From contig NC_082619.1 in NCBI RefSeq assembly GCF_030936135.1, positions 1,491,208 to 1,555,207 of the forward strand: a stretch of DNA of 64,000 bases, read 5' to 3'. Made by a program: the position numbers and the translations under genes. Each line of letters begins with the position of its first letter. Within the stretch, counting starts at the first letter, position 1. The notes beneath the pieces were generated by a model. It saw nothing but the letters and a program-made list of their open reading frames with translations. It searched no databases and was not told where the DNA came from. Positions 10,628 through 24,748 of this stretch are shown one piece after another. This DNA comes from Gavia stellata (taxonomy: Eukaryota; Chordata; Aves; Gaviiformes; Gaviidae).

Positions 10628-13600
10628 CTTATTCTAAAAAGAACAGCAGATGTGACGCACGCATCAGTTTCCCCTGGAGCAGGACACCCGCAACTTGCAA
10701 CTGAACTGAACCCCAAGGTCAGAAGACGACTTCCTTCAGTTCTTTGGAGAGGGACACGATCTTTGCTGCCTGGATGTTCAGCCTCAAGTTAGCCACTATC
10801 CCAGCTGGGAGCCTGAGACTCAGCGAAGCACGAGTTAGGTACGTCTCTGGTTTGAGATTGCTCTGAGCCCTGGGAAGGAAGAGAGAGAGAGCAGCAGGGG
10901 AGGGCTCAGCCTGAAACACCTTTGCATTTTCCCCTAAGTAATGAATCTTTCCGGTGGTTTGGGGGTCGAGTCTCTAGCATCTGAACCGAGATGTTCACAG
11001 ATGTTAACTCTGCTCAGAAAGCAATGGGACGCTTTTTCTGCTACGTACTCAGAGAAGGTTGGATACAGGTCCTAAAAACACAGACCTCTTATTCTAGAAA
11101 TAACCCCCTTGCTCCAGGTTGCTGCACACGGTGAGAACTTCTGCTGGAACCCTTCAGGGTCTGTTCAGGCAGTGCCACGTTCAGTCACCGTATTCAGTTT
11201 GACCTGCTGCACATCTCTCAAAATAAAGCCGATGTCTCCTTTCTACACGTTGTAGACATACCCCGCAGCCCGAGGAAGGGCTGGCTGTTATCATCAGGAA
11301 TATGCCAGCCAGTGTTCATGCGTGGATGACAGGAAGGCAAAAGCCAGTACCCTGCTTGCTGTGTCTCAGCTCCACAATGCAAAGCTATACCCCTTCAAAA
11401 CTGATAAACATATTTAAGGGCAAAACATTATTGAGAAAAGCCCTCCCGCTTGGAGAACCTGCACATTATAGTTGAATTGAGGCTACCGTTACCAGCACAT
11501 GTTTTCCAAGACAGGCATTTTTGCTGCAGAAATAGAAAGACAACAAGAGCTGAATCATCTCTGAAATCTTGCTAGCTTCTCTCATTTTCCCTCGATTGGG
11601 CAAGCCAGAGGATCTCTAGACCAGCTTCAGTAAGGCTCGGAAGGGGAAAAGGTCCCAGATTATTTCTCCCCAAGAAAGAGCCATGAAAGGAGTTAGAGTA
11701 AATTTGTAGGGTAAACAGCTGCCATTATTCCTATCGCCCTCAGAGATCCACTGCTCCCTTCAGTGCTGGGGAGCAGAAAGCCACAGCGGCAGATCTGCGC
11801 TCCTGGGATACCAAGTTTCCTGGGGCAGCGCCTACGACCTTGGCACTCCAGGCAGAACCGATGGTGACAATAACGCCAAGTGCAAAGGGCCGGCACAGGC
11901 AGCAGGGAGGTGACAGGGGACATGCCAACTCCGTGCACGCACTGTGGAGCAGCTGGGACAGCTACTGCGGCTCCGCAGAGAGCGAGCAGGGAGCGGGGAA
12001 GGCCTCCTCCCTGCCACGGCTCATCCCCCAAGAAAGTTCCCATCTCTTTACGTGGCCAGACATGTTTGCTAATTCCTTTTGCTTTCCAAATGCGTTTTTT
12101 CTCAGCAAAGGAAGCTCAGAAACACCCTGAGACAGGCTCAGACAGGGATTGCAGGCCCAGAATTAGCTGCCAGGGGACCCACGGGTCTGTTGTCAGCTGA
12201 GAAAGTCACAACGGCTTTCCAGTGAGCACATTGCGTTTCTGCCTGCAGTCAGTGATGTAAAACCACCTCTGCCCTTCATCGCCCCCCCCTTTCTGCAAGC
12301 AAAATCCTGAAAAGTGGCAGCAAGCCTTCTGGAATTCTCTCAGATCTGCCTTTCTGAAAACATGACCCGGTTGGGGGTTGGGTTTTTTGGAGGTGGTGGG
12401 GAGAGCTGTGTGGTTTGACTGCGCTGTTTGCAGCTCTGCCACGGCACAGTTTGCTGTACAACCCGTGCTTGCGCACACACGACCTACAAACACAGCAAAA
12501 TTCATGCTCAGCTCCAAAGCTCTCAGCTGGTGCAGCATATCTCAGTGCAGCAGCCCAAAGCATCCTACTTTCCAGCTCTACTGCCAAAAGCCGTAGAACT
12601 CAAGCAGAGCTACACCCTCCCAGGACCACCCCCGTACGGGACCCAAAATAGGAGCCAGCTTAAAAAAAAGCGCTCAGCACTCAGAAGCCTGCGTACTGGG
12701 ATATTTACACTCAGAACTTCAAAAGTTCTCTGTAGCTGAGCTACTGAGGCTCTGGTCCTTATTTGCCATCAAATCCTTCCTGGACTTATTACCCTATTTC
12801 TCAGGATAAATTCTGGTGCTGTCTGGGACCACATTTTTGCAGGGTCTCCCTCTGTGACACGCACCAGCAAGCAGGTGCTGTGCGTGCACCTGGTGAAGAC
12901 AGCACCCACTCACCCAGGCTGGTATGTATATTGCACTGCTGACATGTCCAAATCCTTCTGCAGGATAATTGCCTTTACTAAACAGATTGGGGAAAAAATA
13001 CACAGATACCATACTGCCTTCACATTTTCCTACTTTTTCACATAGTGTCTGAATCCTCAGCACTTCTGTGTTTCCTTACTCTCTTTTCAGGAAAAACAAA
13101 CAAATAAAAGTAAATATTACGGCAAAAAATACTCACCCAGTGTGACTTGGGGCAGTCAACTTGTCTCTTGCACAAAGGGTTCTTCGGTGACTAATTTGGA
13201 GTTATCTGAAAGAATCAGTCGCTAAATCATCTTGAGGTTGTACGTGCAAGACATTTGTCTGTCTTACCAGTTTTTGGTTTCGAGTGTCTTCTTTCGGGTT
13301 CAGTTTGGTGGTCACTTTAAACTTGCAAGAGGAAGTTAAGACCTAGATTGGGGTAGTGACAAATCAGAACACAGAAGGGACTGTTATGGAGGGGCGAGAA
13401 GAATTATAGACGCGTATGCCTGGGAGCAGATGATGGGTATGCAGCTTCCTAAGGAGAAGACTCTTCACGGGTACAAGATGTGGCCCAGTCCCAGTGCCAG
13501 TGGCAGACTGATCTGATCAGTCGTTATGTTAGAAGTCAAGAACAGAGAGATTCTTGGCAAGCAACCCTTCTGCAGCCTGTGCTCCCTCCTGGTTTGTTTG

Positions 13601-14605
13601 TGGGGCTCAGAGCTGGTTAAAGAACCACCACTCCCGCAGACTGGATCTTGTCCTGGGGAGGTATCGGCAGCAAGCGACGCTGCATAACTTTGCTGAGCCT
13701 TGCTGCTGGTTCTACCAGGGGCCACGGGTTAGCAGCACCTTACCGGCAAAAGGGCCACTGCCAACGTGCTTTTCACAGCGTAGTCAGCTGCTCCCTTTTG
13801 AAACACATACAAGATAACAGAGCATGGACTGCCTTCAGCTGGCACCCCCCTCCCAGTCACTCTGAAAGTGTACTTTCATCCTTCCTCTTCCTCTGGAGTA
13901 CCGCAGCAATCACTGTTCTATACCCAGCATCAGTGGTTTCAATGGTACACAGAGCAACTTCCATACAGCTAGCAAAGGAAGAGGAAATTAAGTTTTACTC
14001 AGGCTCAACACCATTCACAATCCAGAATGCTATTGGCTTCAAGGTGGCAATTTCGCTTTGCACCAGAAAGAGATTTGCCTGGGATCTAGCCCACTGTTTG
14101 CAATGGAGTTGCAGTTGAAGGCAAACATTTTGCAGAAAACAAGTCATTCATTTACACAAAGAACTTGAGTGATGTATTATTGCTGAAAGTGGAACAACAA
14201 AGCCACTTCCTCTAGGCTGCATATCCCACCAACATCCTTTCTCAGGCAAGTTCTGGTTGGGAGAGACATTGTGTCATCAGGCAGCACGAGCTTTTTAAAT
14301 ATTCATTTATAGTAGAGAGGAGAAAAGTATATTTCTTTATCTGGAGACACAGACCTACAGCTAACCTGCTTCACAGTCAGGAACTTCACCATACCTGCAA
14401 TTGGCAGCCATCATAGAGCTGCTGACGGGCAACTCGGTACCTGTTCCCTTTTGCGTTAAATCTGTTCCCTAAACACCTTTACCCATCACCATACGACAAT
14501 TTCTATAGCTAAGCAACAACTCAAGATGGCAGTTTTATGAGTTCAACTATATATAGCCATATTTAGCCAAATAAGATATCCACAGCCCAGAATGAAACAA
14601 AGCAA
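10628..14605. other. JAML-MPZL3 intergenic interval
   Basis: Four kilobases lie between the JAML first exon and the likely 3' end of MPZL3. I saw no exon with family similarity, no tRNA and no clear repeat here. Confidence 0.5.
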
Positions 14606-14611
14606 TTTATT
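14606..14611 (-). terminator. MPZL3: MPZL3 poly(A) signal
   Basis: AATAAA on the minus strand lies about 1.13 kb after the MPZL3 stop. It is the first clear signal in that direction, suggesting a long A/T-rich 3' UTR (14.6-15.74 kb). Confidence 0.5.
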
Positions 14612-15744
14612 GTTAATGGCACACCAAAGTCAACAGTAAACTTATAACACATATGTAAAAGGAGACTATTTGACCAATGCCGCATACAGAAAGGAAGCAA
14701 AAAACAGCAGCTGTTTAGGTATCGAGCAGACATGAATTCCACTGTTCTCTGCCATCCATTATTGGACAAGGCTGGTGAAAGAGAAAGTACTCTTTCTTAC
14801 TGGGCAGTAATGATGCATGTTTAGCTGTTTCCCTAAAATGGTACCTAGAAGAAGAGAGGAGGAACATGACTGTTCTTCTGAACACAGAACGTTCCTTTGG
14901 TCACTGCTTGAGTCAATGGTTGAGGTAGATGGGGTTATGTTTCCCCAGATACAGAGTCCCCATTTGCATTTCTGATTTTAAAAAAATAGTTTTATATGAA
15001 TTGTGCTTCACTTCTACAAGTAGAAGGAGATGTACCTAGTAATGTAGCTGTTGGACACATAATAAAAAAAAGGAAAGAGAAAACTCAACAACAACTACTG
15101 TGCAGCTGGTGACTTAAAAATAGAGTTAGAAAACAGTAGGAACAAACCGGTGATCCTGTAATTAAGTGGCAGATTAAACCAAGAAATAGTTAAAAAGCAG
15201 TAGGTTCTCATCACTCCGAGACAAAGGATGCCATATACCAACTTAATCAAACTGTTTTAAGTCCTTAGCAAATACGTTCCAAAAAAATGGAGAAGAAAAC
15301 ATTGTCAATGCCCAGTGATGATCACCTTAGAGAGCCGAAGTCACTCTGGAGTAGCCTGTGCTTCAGGCAATTAAAATTGAAGGGCACAGGAAAGGAGGGA
15401 TGTCACCAATAATAAAAGAAACAAATTTGCAAGTAAACTAAGAAACATGCATTGTCAGACTGCTGGTAGGAAACAGGCTGTACAGCTGTAGGCGCTGAGG
15501 TTTCTGTAGGCACTGGAGAAGTGAGGTCAAGAGATTATTTTTTCTCCCAATAAATTAGAAAGATTTCCAAAATTGTTATTTTGTGCTTAAATAAAAATGA
15601 ATTAGCCCATCGGCATTATTTTCCAATCTACCAAGATCAGAGCAGGTCCTTCAATCTGCACTGGTTATCCAGCAGCCTTCGCACCTATCTAGCCATGATT
15701 TTCAGTGCTGTAGTTTTGTTCTTTATCCATAGCTTTAGTCTTTC

Positions 15745-18700
15745 TCAGTATGGGTCTTCCTCATCCGTGTCCTAAACAGGGAGTATGGAGAGAGAAATTG
15801 AGAGTATGTATGAAAACATGAACCAAGTTATGAGTTCAACAAAACTTTGAGTCTGCTAGGCTTCTGACAAGCTTAAACGCTTTCCAAAATGCTGCTGGGC
15901 TTGAATAAGCCATAAGACTTGTAGTCGTATAAGCACTTGCAGCTAAATCTGTTTGGCTTATCACAGATACGCAGACGAACTGCCACTGTATAACCAACAC
16001 GTGAAGTGTGTTTTAAGGGAAGTAGCAGCTAAAGCTCAAGCAAAAGATGGACCATAAAGTGCAGACAGCCATTGTCTTAAAAAGCACCACCAGTCTCTAC
16101 AGAGAAGGTCCGGAGCAGCACAAGTTGTTGTTTTGCAGCTACGACCAACCACATACTTTCAGTTCCCCATTGTTTACTGTTTTAACCACAGTAATCGTTT
16201 GATGGCATCCCCACAATCCAGCTCTGCAGCTCTCAACTTGAAAGAAACTCAACCATAACAGCTCTAGAAGGGAAATCTCACTAACTCTCCAGCCATTTTA
16301 AGTCACAGAATCACTCACTGGCTTTGCAATTTTAATTATTTGGCAACATATTAAGCATGAAAAAGTACATTACAGAAACCTCAAAAAATGTAGAAACATT
16401 AAAGTGAGCGAGGATGTTCAGAGACTTGGTAAGCTAAGTATTTCGATACCAGAGAGCAAAGTATCAAGCAGATGACAAAAAATGCCCAATATGAAAGCAG
16501 CAAGATTACGGCACTCAAACTTGCCTTCTCTCAAAGGATGAGAAGACATTTTTCCATTTTTAAAATCTCCAACTGCCTGACAGCATTTGTCTCACCGAAC
16601 TGGGGCTCCCACCCTTTCCCATCTCTCCACCTGCAGTAAAGCAATGGTGCCTCCCTGCTCCCCAGCATGTCACTTGCAACAGGCTTTCCATCTCCCATGG
16701 CAACTCTGCCTTTTGCAGAAAGCATTTTCTGCTTTCTGCACCTCTCAAAACTCTTGTTGCCGATACTGCTGCGTTGTAACTGCTGTGTCTTATGTAGCAC
16801 TGTAAATATTTCACATGTAACTTGCATAATTGCTCACCTTTCATTCTGTATCTAATAAAGTGTAGAAACCCTCAGCACACACCTGTCTGAAGGCTCATGC
16901 ATTTAGTACATTTTAAATCACCAGCATTAGAATAGTGAATCAAGCAACACATATTTAAATCCTCCTTAACATACTTCCTGACCGCGTATAAAAGATGTAA
17001 AGGTGCGTCTGAGGTAAGCTTGCTCTGGAGGACATCGGGGAAAAAATGAAAACACTCTCGAATTAGGCATATTAGTGAGCTTACTCTGGAATGTGCCACA
17101 GTTATGGCTGTGGCTGCTAATGCCAGCACACAGAATTTAGAGGCACATTTTATAAACAACTACAGCAGGTGGCAAAAACATTCAGTAGTTCCGGCACAAC
17201 ACATCTGATGAGCAGAAGCTTGCTGATAGGGTAGCAAGTGAACAAGCAGAATTAGAAGACAACCACCACTTCACAAAACAAAACAAACAAAAAGCCAGAA
17301 ACAAACAAACCACAGGAGTTTAGCAGGATTATGTTGTGACAGAAACAGTGTAAGCAGAAAGATCTCCAAAATAGAGGCAAGGCTGCACACTACCATCATT
17401 GCAAGAAACATAGTGGATTGAGGTATCACTGCCTCCATTCCCCACCATAGCACCGTCAACGCCCAAACCGGTTTTGCAGAGCCTTTAAAGAAACTACGCA
17501 GTACGCTAGCTAGCACTTCAAATTCTGAATTTTCATCTTAAAATGTCAGCTTTGAATTCAATAAAGTCAAATGAAAATCAGTTTGGTGGCTCTCAAGCCA
17601 CCTTCCCCTACCAGTAATGCAGTATGACCAGCAGTTCTCACCCCCTATAGCCTGTATGTGGAAAACACCAAGGAGCACAAGCCTAGCCATTTGGGACACT
17701 TCTCTGACACCCAGAGGGGTTATGACAAGCTCTACCTGCTGCTCTTAGCACCTCCTCTGAGCACCAAAGTTGACAAAACCACTCATGAAAAGACCAGCTC
17801 TCACTTACCACACAGTCCAGACACCACTTTCTGACTTTCCCCAAGCAGTTGTCTGCCTCTCTATGTTCAGGCCTGCAGAAAAAGCACAGGATTAGGTTGG
17901 ACTCTTCCCCCAACACACATACTAGTGTCTCCTACAGACTGTGAATTCTAGTTCTACCACACAGAAAAAGGCTTTGATGAACAGCCTTTGACTCTGCACA
18001 GCAAAACCAAAAGACTAAAGAATGTCAGGGCCCTTAGTTTGAAGGCAGACATTTCACTTAAGTGCCATGAAGAATACAACAAGAGTTGCTATTTGGCTGG
18101 CAAATCTTACAACGCTAATCAGACCATTGTATTAAAAAAAATCCATTCTGCAAGAAGTTGTAGTACTGCATTCATTGCAAAATCACGTGCAGCTCCAGCA
18201 GGAGCAGCGTTACCTTCTTGTTCTCACTACTGAACCCTTCTAGAACAGAATCCTCTTCAGTTCAGATGGGAATTGGTGTTCAAAAAACTTGTAGCCGTGG
18301 CACTGTGGGACGTGGTTTAGTGGGCATGGTGGTGTTGGGTTGATGGTTGGACTTGATGATCTTACAGGTCTTTTCCAACCTTAATGAGTCTGTGATTCCG
18401 TGAATTGAGTCTCCAAGGCTTATTCAGTACCTGGCATCTCTGCTCAGGCCATCACAGGGGAACCAGTTAGCATCATTCAGTTTGTTTTGTTCTTACGGAT
18501 ACCAAAACGCAACATGTAAAGCCCACATAAGCAAAATATCATCCTGATTTAGGCTGAAACAAATCCAATTACAGAAGTGAAAGACTGCCTAACCCTGAAC
18601 TGCTTCAGTTCCACGGCCTCGCACGAATGGCAGAAAAAGGGGCATATATGGCACTTGGTTTATGCTCCCACATGGGGATTTTCCAAAGCTTTCTGACCGC

Positions 18701-21700
18701 TGGCTAAATTATGTTCATGGAGAAGTAGATTTCAGCGACTGAACTGCAGATGCTGAGAGCTATGAAATGAAGAACAATGGAGAAACTGTCCTTTGGCCTG
18801 TGTCAACAGGCTAAAGTAGAAATACAGGCTTTAGGTTCCAGCCAGAACTTACTCATCAGATACTTCGATGGAGGATTTCTTACAGCCAGATTTTTTTTTC
18901 TCCTTTAGCACTCCAAATTTCCTTCCCATCCTTACCAACAGCAGAATGACCACAACGACAGAAGGGAGAAATACTAAAAAGGACAGCAGCACCGCTGAAG
19001 TTAGCTGGAAGGAAAGGCCTGTGGGAAAGACAAAGAGCAGCCCAGCTGTACTAGTAGTAAAATACAGCTTTCTTAAGTCTCTGTGACAAACATTCATCCA
19101 GGACACAGGTTGCTAGCCTTTTCGTACAAAGCAGAGAGCTGGCGGATTTGAAACAGCTTATCACTGAGTCTGTAGGACTCCTATCACATATCCAACACAG
19201 TAGGGTGTTCTATATGCAAAAAACTACAAAGGCAGGCAGGTCACAACATAGTTCTATCAGCATATCGAAGCTGCAGGTTTGGGGCAGGTCTCACATGCAG
19301 GGCAGATGAGGAAATTAAGTACTACTGAGAATCAGTGTTTGTGATCTGACAGTTATTTTTAGACCAGTATTTCCTAATCATTTAACTTGTTCTACTGCTG
19401 CAATATGTGGAGACCAGAACTCCTGAACAAATTCACACTTTCGATTTCTGTTACCACCGCAGCTTCCTCTGTCCCTTCCTGCCCCCAGCGAATTCAACAG
19501 TTCTCCACGTATTTAACTCAGAAAGAAGGGCTGAGGTAACTCTTGCTGAAATTCTAACGTGGAACTCCAGGGAACCCATTTCACACATGACGCTTAGACT
19601 TCTAAGATCCTGACCAAGCTGCAATGCAGCTGTATCACACAGATGAGGACATGCTATTGAAATGGAGGCTTACCCCTCTCCGTAACTATCAGCGTTGTCT
19701 GGGGAATGTTATGGTACACATCTGGAGGATTCTTCACGCTGCAGATGAACGTCCCGTTGTCACTCATCACTGGGCTTTGGACAGCAATGGAAGCATCACC
19801 CTTGGCCACATTCCCAACCCATGTTATCCTGTCTTTGAATTTTCCCACTGTTGTTGGGTATGGAACAGACTGATAATGAAAAATCTAAAAGGAAGCAAAG
19901 ACAATAATTGTGACAATAAAATACTCATCTAATAAAGCAAAGCAAACTACTTTTCGGATTGTAAACTTAAAGGAATACACATTAAGCAGTCAGAAAGAAT
20001 ACTTCTTATACAGGAGACCTTTTCGAGTCCCTATTTGATAATCCTGAGTCAGTCCCATTTCATTAGATCTCCAACGCTTTTATCTACCAGCCTCAGGTCT
20101 CAGATGTCACCATCACCATTCTGACCAACTTGTTCCCTTCTGCAGATCTTCAGTTGAGCAGCGGAGCAGGCTTCTCGGCTCATGCAAGACAGAACACTGC
20201 AGTTCTTCAGCTTTTGCTTCTTGCACTTTAGTGCTTGCTGTCCTATGAGTAGAGACTTAGCAGACCTCACTTCACACAAGCAGCATCCTTTTGTTCCAGG
20301 TACGAGGACACTCCCAAGAGTTCAAACTCTTCAGGCAGCAGAAGTCACTGCTAATCCATAGAGATGTGCATTTTCTGTTTCCACCTTGAATGACAGATTT
20401 TCAGTGCGCTTTCAGGTTTATGTCTTTATGCTTATATTTCAAAATGCTGCCAATAAAACAGCAAGTAGCAGCCCATAAACCTTCGAGGCTGTCATCATCA
20501 CTGTCTTCAGACTGGCGTTGCACACATGTTCTTGCCACTCCAAGATACATCAGCAGTAGACTGCACGACAGAACTACTAGGGTACAGCTGCCTTCAAGAA
20601 AGCTACTAATCAAATGCTTTACAGTCATTCTATACATAGCTACAGCATACAATGCAGCACTTGTGTCAAAACCCAAAGTTTACCTACTTTATCATCGTTA
20701 TGCTGTTACGCATTTACATAGACTATTTTTTGCCCAAAGAACACTAAAGGAATTCCACAGGGGAAAGAAGGCGACACTGAGAGTCCCAGACCCCAAAGTG
20801 ATAAAGCAGCACAGCAAGGCAAACAGAAAAAATACCGTCAGATTTTCAGCATGCACAGAGGCCTGGTCAGTCTCCACCAGAAAAAGACTCCCTGTTTCAC
20901 TTACTGTCTCCATCTGTCCACCTGTGAGGGGCCGGTACGTCCAGTCTACCGTCAGGCTCTCAGTGATGGGAAAACTGGATTTGAATGAGCATTTCAGTGA
21001 TACTTGTTCACCAACGAAAGCTCGCACTTTAGGACTGGCTTTAATCTCCAGTGAAAAAGCATTGCAGACACCTGACGGAACAAGCACAAAAGACAAGGAT
21101 TAGAGTCTTGTTATCTGTGAGGCGCAGGAGTGATGATGTCCCAAAGGTATCGATGCACATGCAGCTGAACCGCAGTCCAAAGACTGAAGCACAGTAGTGA
21201 CTAGCTCCCCCATAACGAAATGTAAAGAAAAGCAGACAACTTCCCTAACCTATTCTCTGTGGGATTGGGACTAGCCCCATTTAAAGTATATATCGGGAAA
21301 ATACCACCAAGAGCCTACAGATATTTAGATACGGAGATAAAGAGCTGAGAAACCGAACCAGCTGGCTCTCTGATGAGTTGCAAAGTGCCAGCTTTAGACC
21401 ACTTCAAGGCAGTTCCGGCTCTGTGTGTCTTGCCCCAGAGTGATACAGCCAGTGACTTGCACATGCACCAGCTCAAGAGTCACCCTGCAGCAGCAAGTAC
21501 TCTTAATTCTTGTTTTCGGCGTGTGCAACAACTTCTGCCTCATTCGCCTACTGGGATGCTCCAGCCAGGGACGAGGTCAGCCTGCCCAGTACTCAGCAGG
21601 AGCATTGTTCAAATCCTCCCTTTCACAAATCTCCTGCTCCTGGCTTACGAAGATTTATTATGGTGATGCTCTGCATGAAGTTCTGCTCTAATTGTCACAG

Positions 21701-22475
21701 CTGACTCCTCTGCTGTGCAGGCTCAGAAGGAGCAGGCACAGATTTCTATTTAGATTTGCCAGTTCCTGTGCGAGTTTCTGGGGTCGCACACCTGTTCCCC
21801 CACTACCAACACAAAACATAGGGGCCTTGACAACACACTCCTTTTGCTACCAGCTGAAAGTCTGGAGATCTCGAGTGCAGCTAGCTGGACCTTCGCAAAG
21901 CACGCAGAGACGGGACAAAGGTACCCGTGTCTCGAGTGCGAGCAGCAGGCAGAGCGCGGGCTGAGGAACGCTGACTGCCCTGCCCTGCTGAAGGGGCTTC
22001 GTTCACCCACAGCACACCACCAGTTCTCCTGCCGCCTCCGCCGCTCCCCGAGCGAGAGCCGCTCCGCGCAGCGAGCTCGCCGCGGGGACCGCACAGCGAA
22101 GCCGCGGTCCGGAGCGGTCCGCGGTCGGCTGCCCCCCCGCTCCGGCACGGCCCTTCCCAGAGGTTCCGAGCCCACCACCTCCCCGCGGACCCTCCTCGCC
22201 GCGGAGGCCGCCGCCGCCCCCGGAGCCGCCTCCCGGGCGCCTACAGCCCGGCTCCCATGCGGGACTGCCAGCCCTGCCCCACCGCGAGCACAGCAGGGCC
22301 GCGCCGGGCCGGGCCGGGCCGGGCCGGGCCGCTCCCGTCCCACCCCGCCGCCGAGGCGGCCCCCGGAGGCGGGAGGCCCCGCACCCAGAGCGCCCCCGTT
22401 ACCGAGCAGAAGCAGGACCCCCCGCGGAAGGAGAAGGAGGCCGCCGCCCGCCGCCACCGCCCCGCCGCCCCGCAT
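15745..22475 (-). CDS. MPZL3: Myelin protein zero-like 3 (MPZL3), 6 coding exons
   Basis: Exons in order are 22475-22403, 21071-20905, 19884-19674, 19018-18853, 17872-17809 and 15771-15745, giving 235 aa, exactly the human length. The product is a single-pass Ig-family adhesion protein linked in mammals to skin and sebaceous-gland biology. The first exon gives a Leu-rich signal peptide. The V domain (about residues 27-150) shows the family motifs LKC, VDWTYRP and DNGTFIC, then NPPDVYHNIP. The membrane helix is in exon 4 (LLSFLVFLPSVVVVILLLV), followed by RMGRK and the conserved SSIEVSDE. The last coding exon is only 27 bp (DTDEEDPY then stop). Splice phases are 1, 0, 1, 2 and 0, all GT-AG. 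The start Met lies in a CpG island. Confidence 0.97.
18288..18411 (+). mobile_element. CR1 LINE 3'-end fragment in MPZL3 intron 4
   Basis: The stretch resembles the CR1 3' untranslated end in plus orientation, with GACGTGGTTTAGTGGGCATG, then GATGATCTTACAGGTCTTTT and CCAACCTTAATGA, closing in decayed terminal octamers (GTGATTCCGTG). It is a 5'-truncated copy with no coding part, typical of avian CR1. Confidence 0.85.
22300..22332. repeat. (GGGCC)n microsatellite in MPZL3 intron 1
   Basis: About six GGGCC units in a row sit just inside MPZL3 intron 1, about 70 bp downstream of exon 1 on the minus strand. Confidence 0.8.
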
Positions 22476-22486
22476 CCCGGCTCCGC

Positions 22487-22501
22487 TCAGGGCCGCAACA
22501 T
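22487..22501 (-). promoter_or_regulatory. MPZL3: Upstream mini-ORF before MPZL3 start
   Basis: An ATG in good context (GCCGCCATG) opens a four-codon frame (MLRP, stop) that closes 11 nt before the MPZL3 start codon. If transcribed, it could reduce initiation at the main start. Confidence 0.4.
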
Positions 22502-22790
22502 GGCGGCTCACCTGCGGCCAGCGCAGGTGAGGGCGGGGGCAGCCCCAAGATGGCCGCCCCGCGTCGCCATGGCGACGGGTCGCCTCGCACCTGGGGCGGC
22601 CGCGGAGGCCCCTGCGGGCCGCGCTCCTCGCCCCGGGCGCGGAGGTGTCCGGGCCGGTCACCGAAGGGGGCCGGCAGCAGCGGCCCTGCTGGGGGCCGGG
22701 GTCTCGGCCCGCCCAGGGCGGAGCGGGCCCCGGCCCTCCTGCCGCCCGCCGCCAGCGGGGCTCCCCGCAGCAGCGGCGGGCCGGTGCTGG

Positions 22791-24748
22791 GCTGCCCAGT
22801 TGGCTGCTTTTTTGGCACTTTCCAGAGCAAAAACCCCCGGCTGGAGGCTCCGCGGGAGCGCGCACCTCCGCGCACAGCGCTTGGGTAACACCGCCACTGC
22901 TCTCCGCAAGGCGCATTTATTTATGACACCTGCGATCAGAAAGGAAAACACACAAACAGATAATGTGGCCAGCACATTGCAAGTGGAGTTACAAAGCCAT
23001 AAAGATGCTCTTTAAACAAACGGGCTGATGTTTTGATTTGGTGCTGGTTAAATACTGTAACAGCTCTGCGGTTTCAATGATTTGGGGCTTCGTTTGCCTC
23101 GGAGAGATTCAGTCTACGGACGTACAGGGCGCATGCTAAGTGAGCGCATCGAACGCAGGGGCGAGACGCGCCGGCAGCCGCCTGGGCAATAAACGGCACC
23201 CGGAGAAAGCGGGGTATCGCTGCAGGCGTTGTTGGGAGCCTGGTACTGTGCCAGCAGCCACTGAATGCTGCTACCACACCGGGTGGCAGCGGGACAGCAT
23301 GCCACCAGAGCATCGCTTGCTTGGGCTCTGAGCTTAACCGCAACAGCCGCTGCCAGCCAGAGTTTCGGGGCGCTTGCAACGGCGCGTGTAAGGCCGCTGA
23401 GCAGGGGAAAGAAACGTCCCGCCTGGCAGAGGTGTGCTGCCTCAGAGGGAAGGGGGGAGCGGGGCTGGAGAGCCGAGGGGAAGGGAGGGCCGTGTTGGGG
23501 TGTACCGGCGGAGCGGGAGTGGGAAAAGGAGGGGAGCCGCCCAAGCGCACGGCCACGCGCTGCGCAGCAGAAGGCAGTGTCCTCAGCTACCGTAGTTACA
23601 AAGCCTGCTGAAGCTGCAAGAGATCGATACGAAAACCACACCCAGTGGTAAACCTTATCCCTAATAAGAAACAGCATACATTCCCCAACTGTAGGACTTC
23701 CCATTTAAAGTAGCAAAGAGGTTTAAAGTACGTTGTAGCAACTGGCTGCTCCTCCGATCCCTCATGGGGTCACTCTTCCTTTTCGCCATGTCGAAGAGGA
23801 TTTTGAGGGAGGAAAAATAGGGCAACAGAAATGCACCTTGTGATGTTTAAGGTGCACGAGTGCCTCTGCTCAGACACTTTGAAAATCGCTGGTCAGTCAG
23901 GTATCTTGGCATTTTGTTCAAATCTTTTGGCATTCTTTCATTTTCAGAGCAGCCTTCTTGACATTCTGCGGGTGTGAAGATCTAGCGAAGTTCCTTCTTG
24001 ATAGGGCAAGTTCTTCCTTCAGTGAAGGAAATTTACAACTTAAGTTAATGTCATCCTCTTTCCTTGCAAGAATTTCAGGTTGAGCAGAGATACCACAGGC
24101 GCAGCATGAGGTGTCTGTAATTCAGCTTTGTTCTAACATCCAAAATTACAAGCTTTCACCATCTGCTTTAGAAGTACCTAAGAAGAAAGATTATAAGAAA
24201 AACAAACCAGATTCATTACTCAGGGTTATTGTTGAAAACAAAAATAGTAGAGGCAACTGCTGACCTCAGAAATTGAGTGGGTAAAAACTATGCTGAAACG
24301 TTTCAGCAAAGCCAGCAAATCTGGAAACAGTTTCAGCCTTCCTGTAGCGATTTTAAAACAGTAAAGATTAAATGAATCAAAAAGCAGACTCAAAACTGGA
24401 GAAAGGAAATTAATTCATTCCTTTTTATCCGCAAAGCAGGCATGTCATGGAAAGCAGCAACAACGGCTTTCCTACAAAATGATCCTCAACGCTAGGGTGG
24501 AGAAATCTCTTCTACAGTTAAGAGGCAGTTCTGCCTCCACCGTCTGTTCAGACTCTGAACAGCTCTGAAGGCTCCTCAAGAGCCAAGTGTGTCTCAGTTG
24601 TTTCTGCTTACGGCTACCATGGCCTGTTGACTGTGAATAGAAACGAAATACCTAAGTAAAACTGTCTTAGAAAGTCTGCAGTAACACCGACACATTAATT
24701 AGAGAAGGTTTGAGTGGATACCTGCATTCTATACACCGTCAAAGACTT
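22791..24748 (-). other. MPZL2 3' UTR and MPZL2-MPZL3 interval
   Basis: No further gene was recognised. A minus-strand AATAAA at 22916-22921 is the clearest candidate for the MPZL2 transcript end. That would give a 1.8-kb 3' UTR ending about 440 bp before the MPZL3 start. Confidence 0.4.

Larger units (their letters stand above)
22030..22790. promoter_or_regulatory. MPZL3: CpG island over MPZL3 exon 1
   Basis: CpG density rises sharply here relative to flanking A/T-rich introns and spans MPZL3 exon 1 and its upstream side. It also holds a short (GGGCC)n run. It is the likely MPZL3 promoter. Confidence 0.75.

Noticed and set aside
21750-22916. A 388-codon open frame on the minus strand
   Set aside because: It only exists because of high GC in the CpG island. 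Its sole real part is MPZL3 exon 1 (22475-22403), which ends at a good donor.
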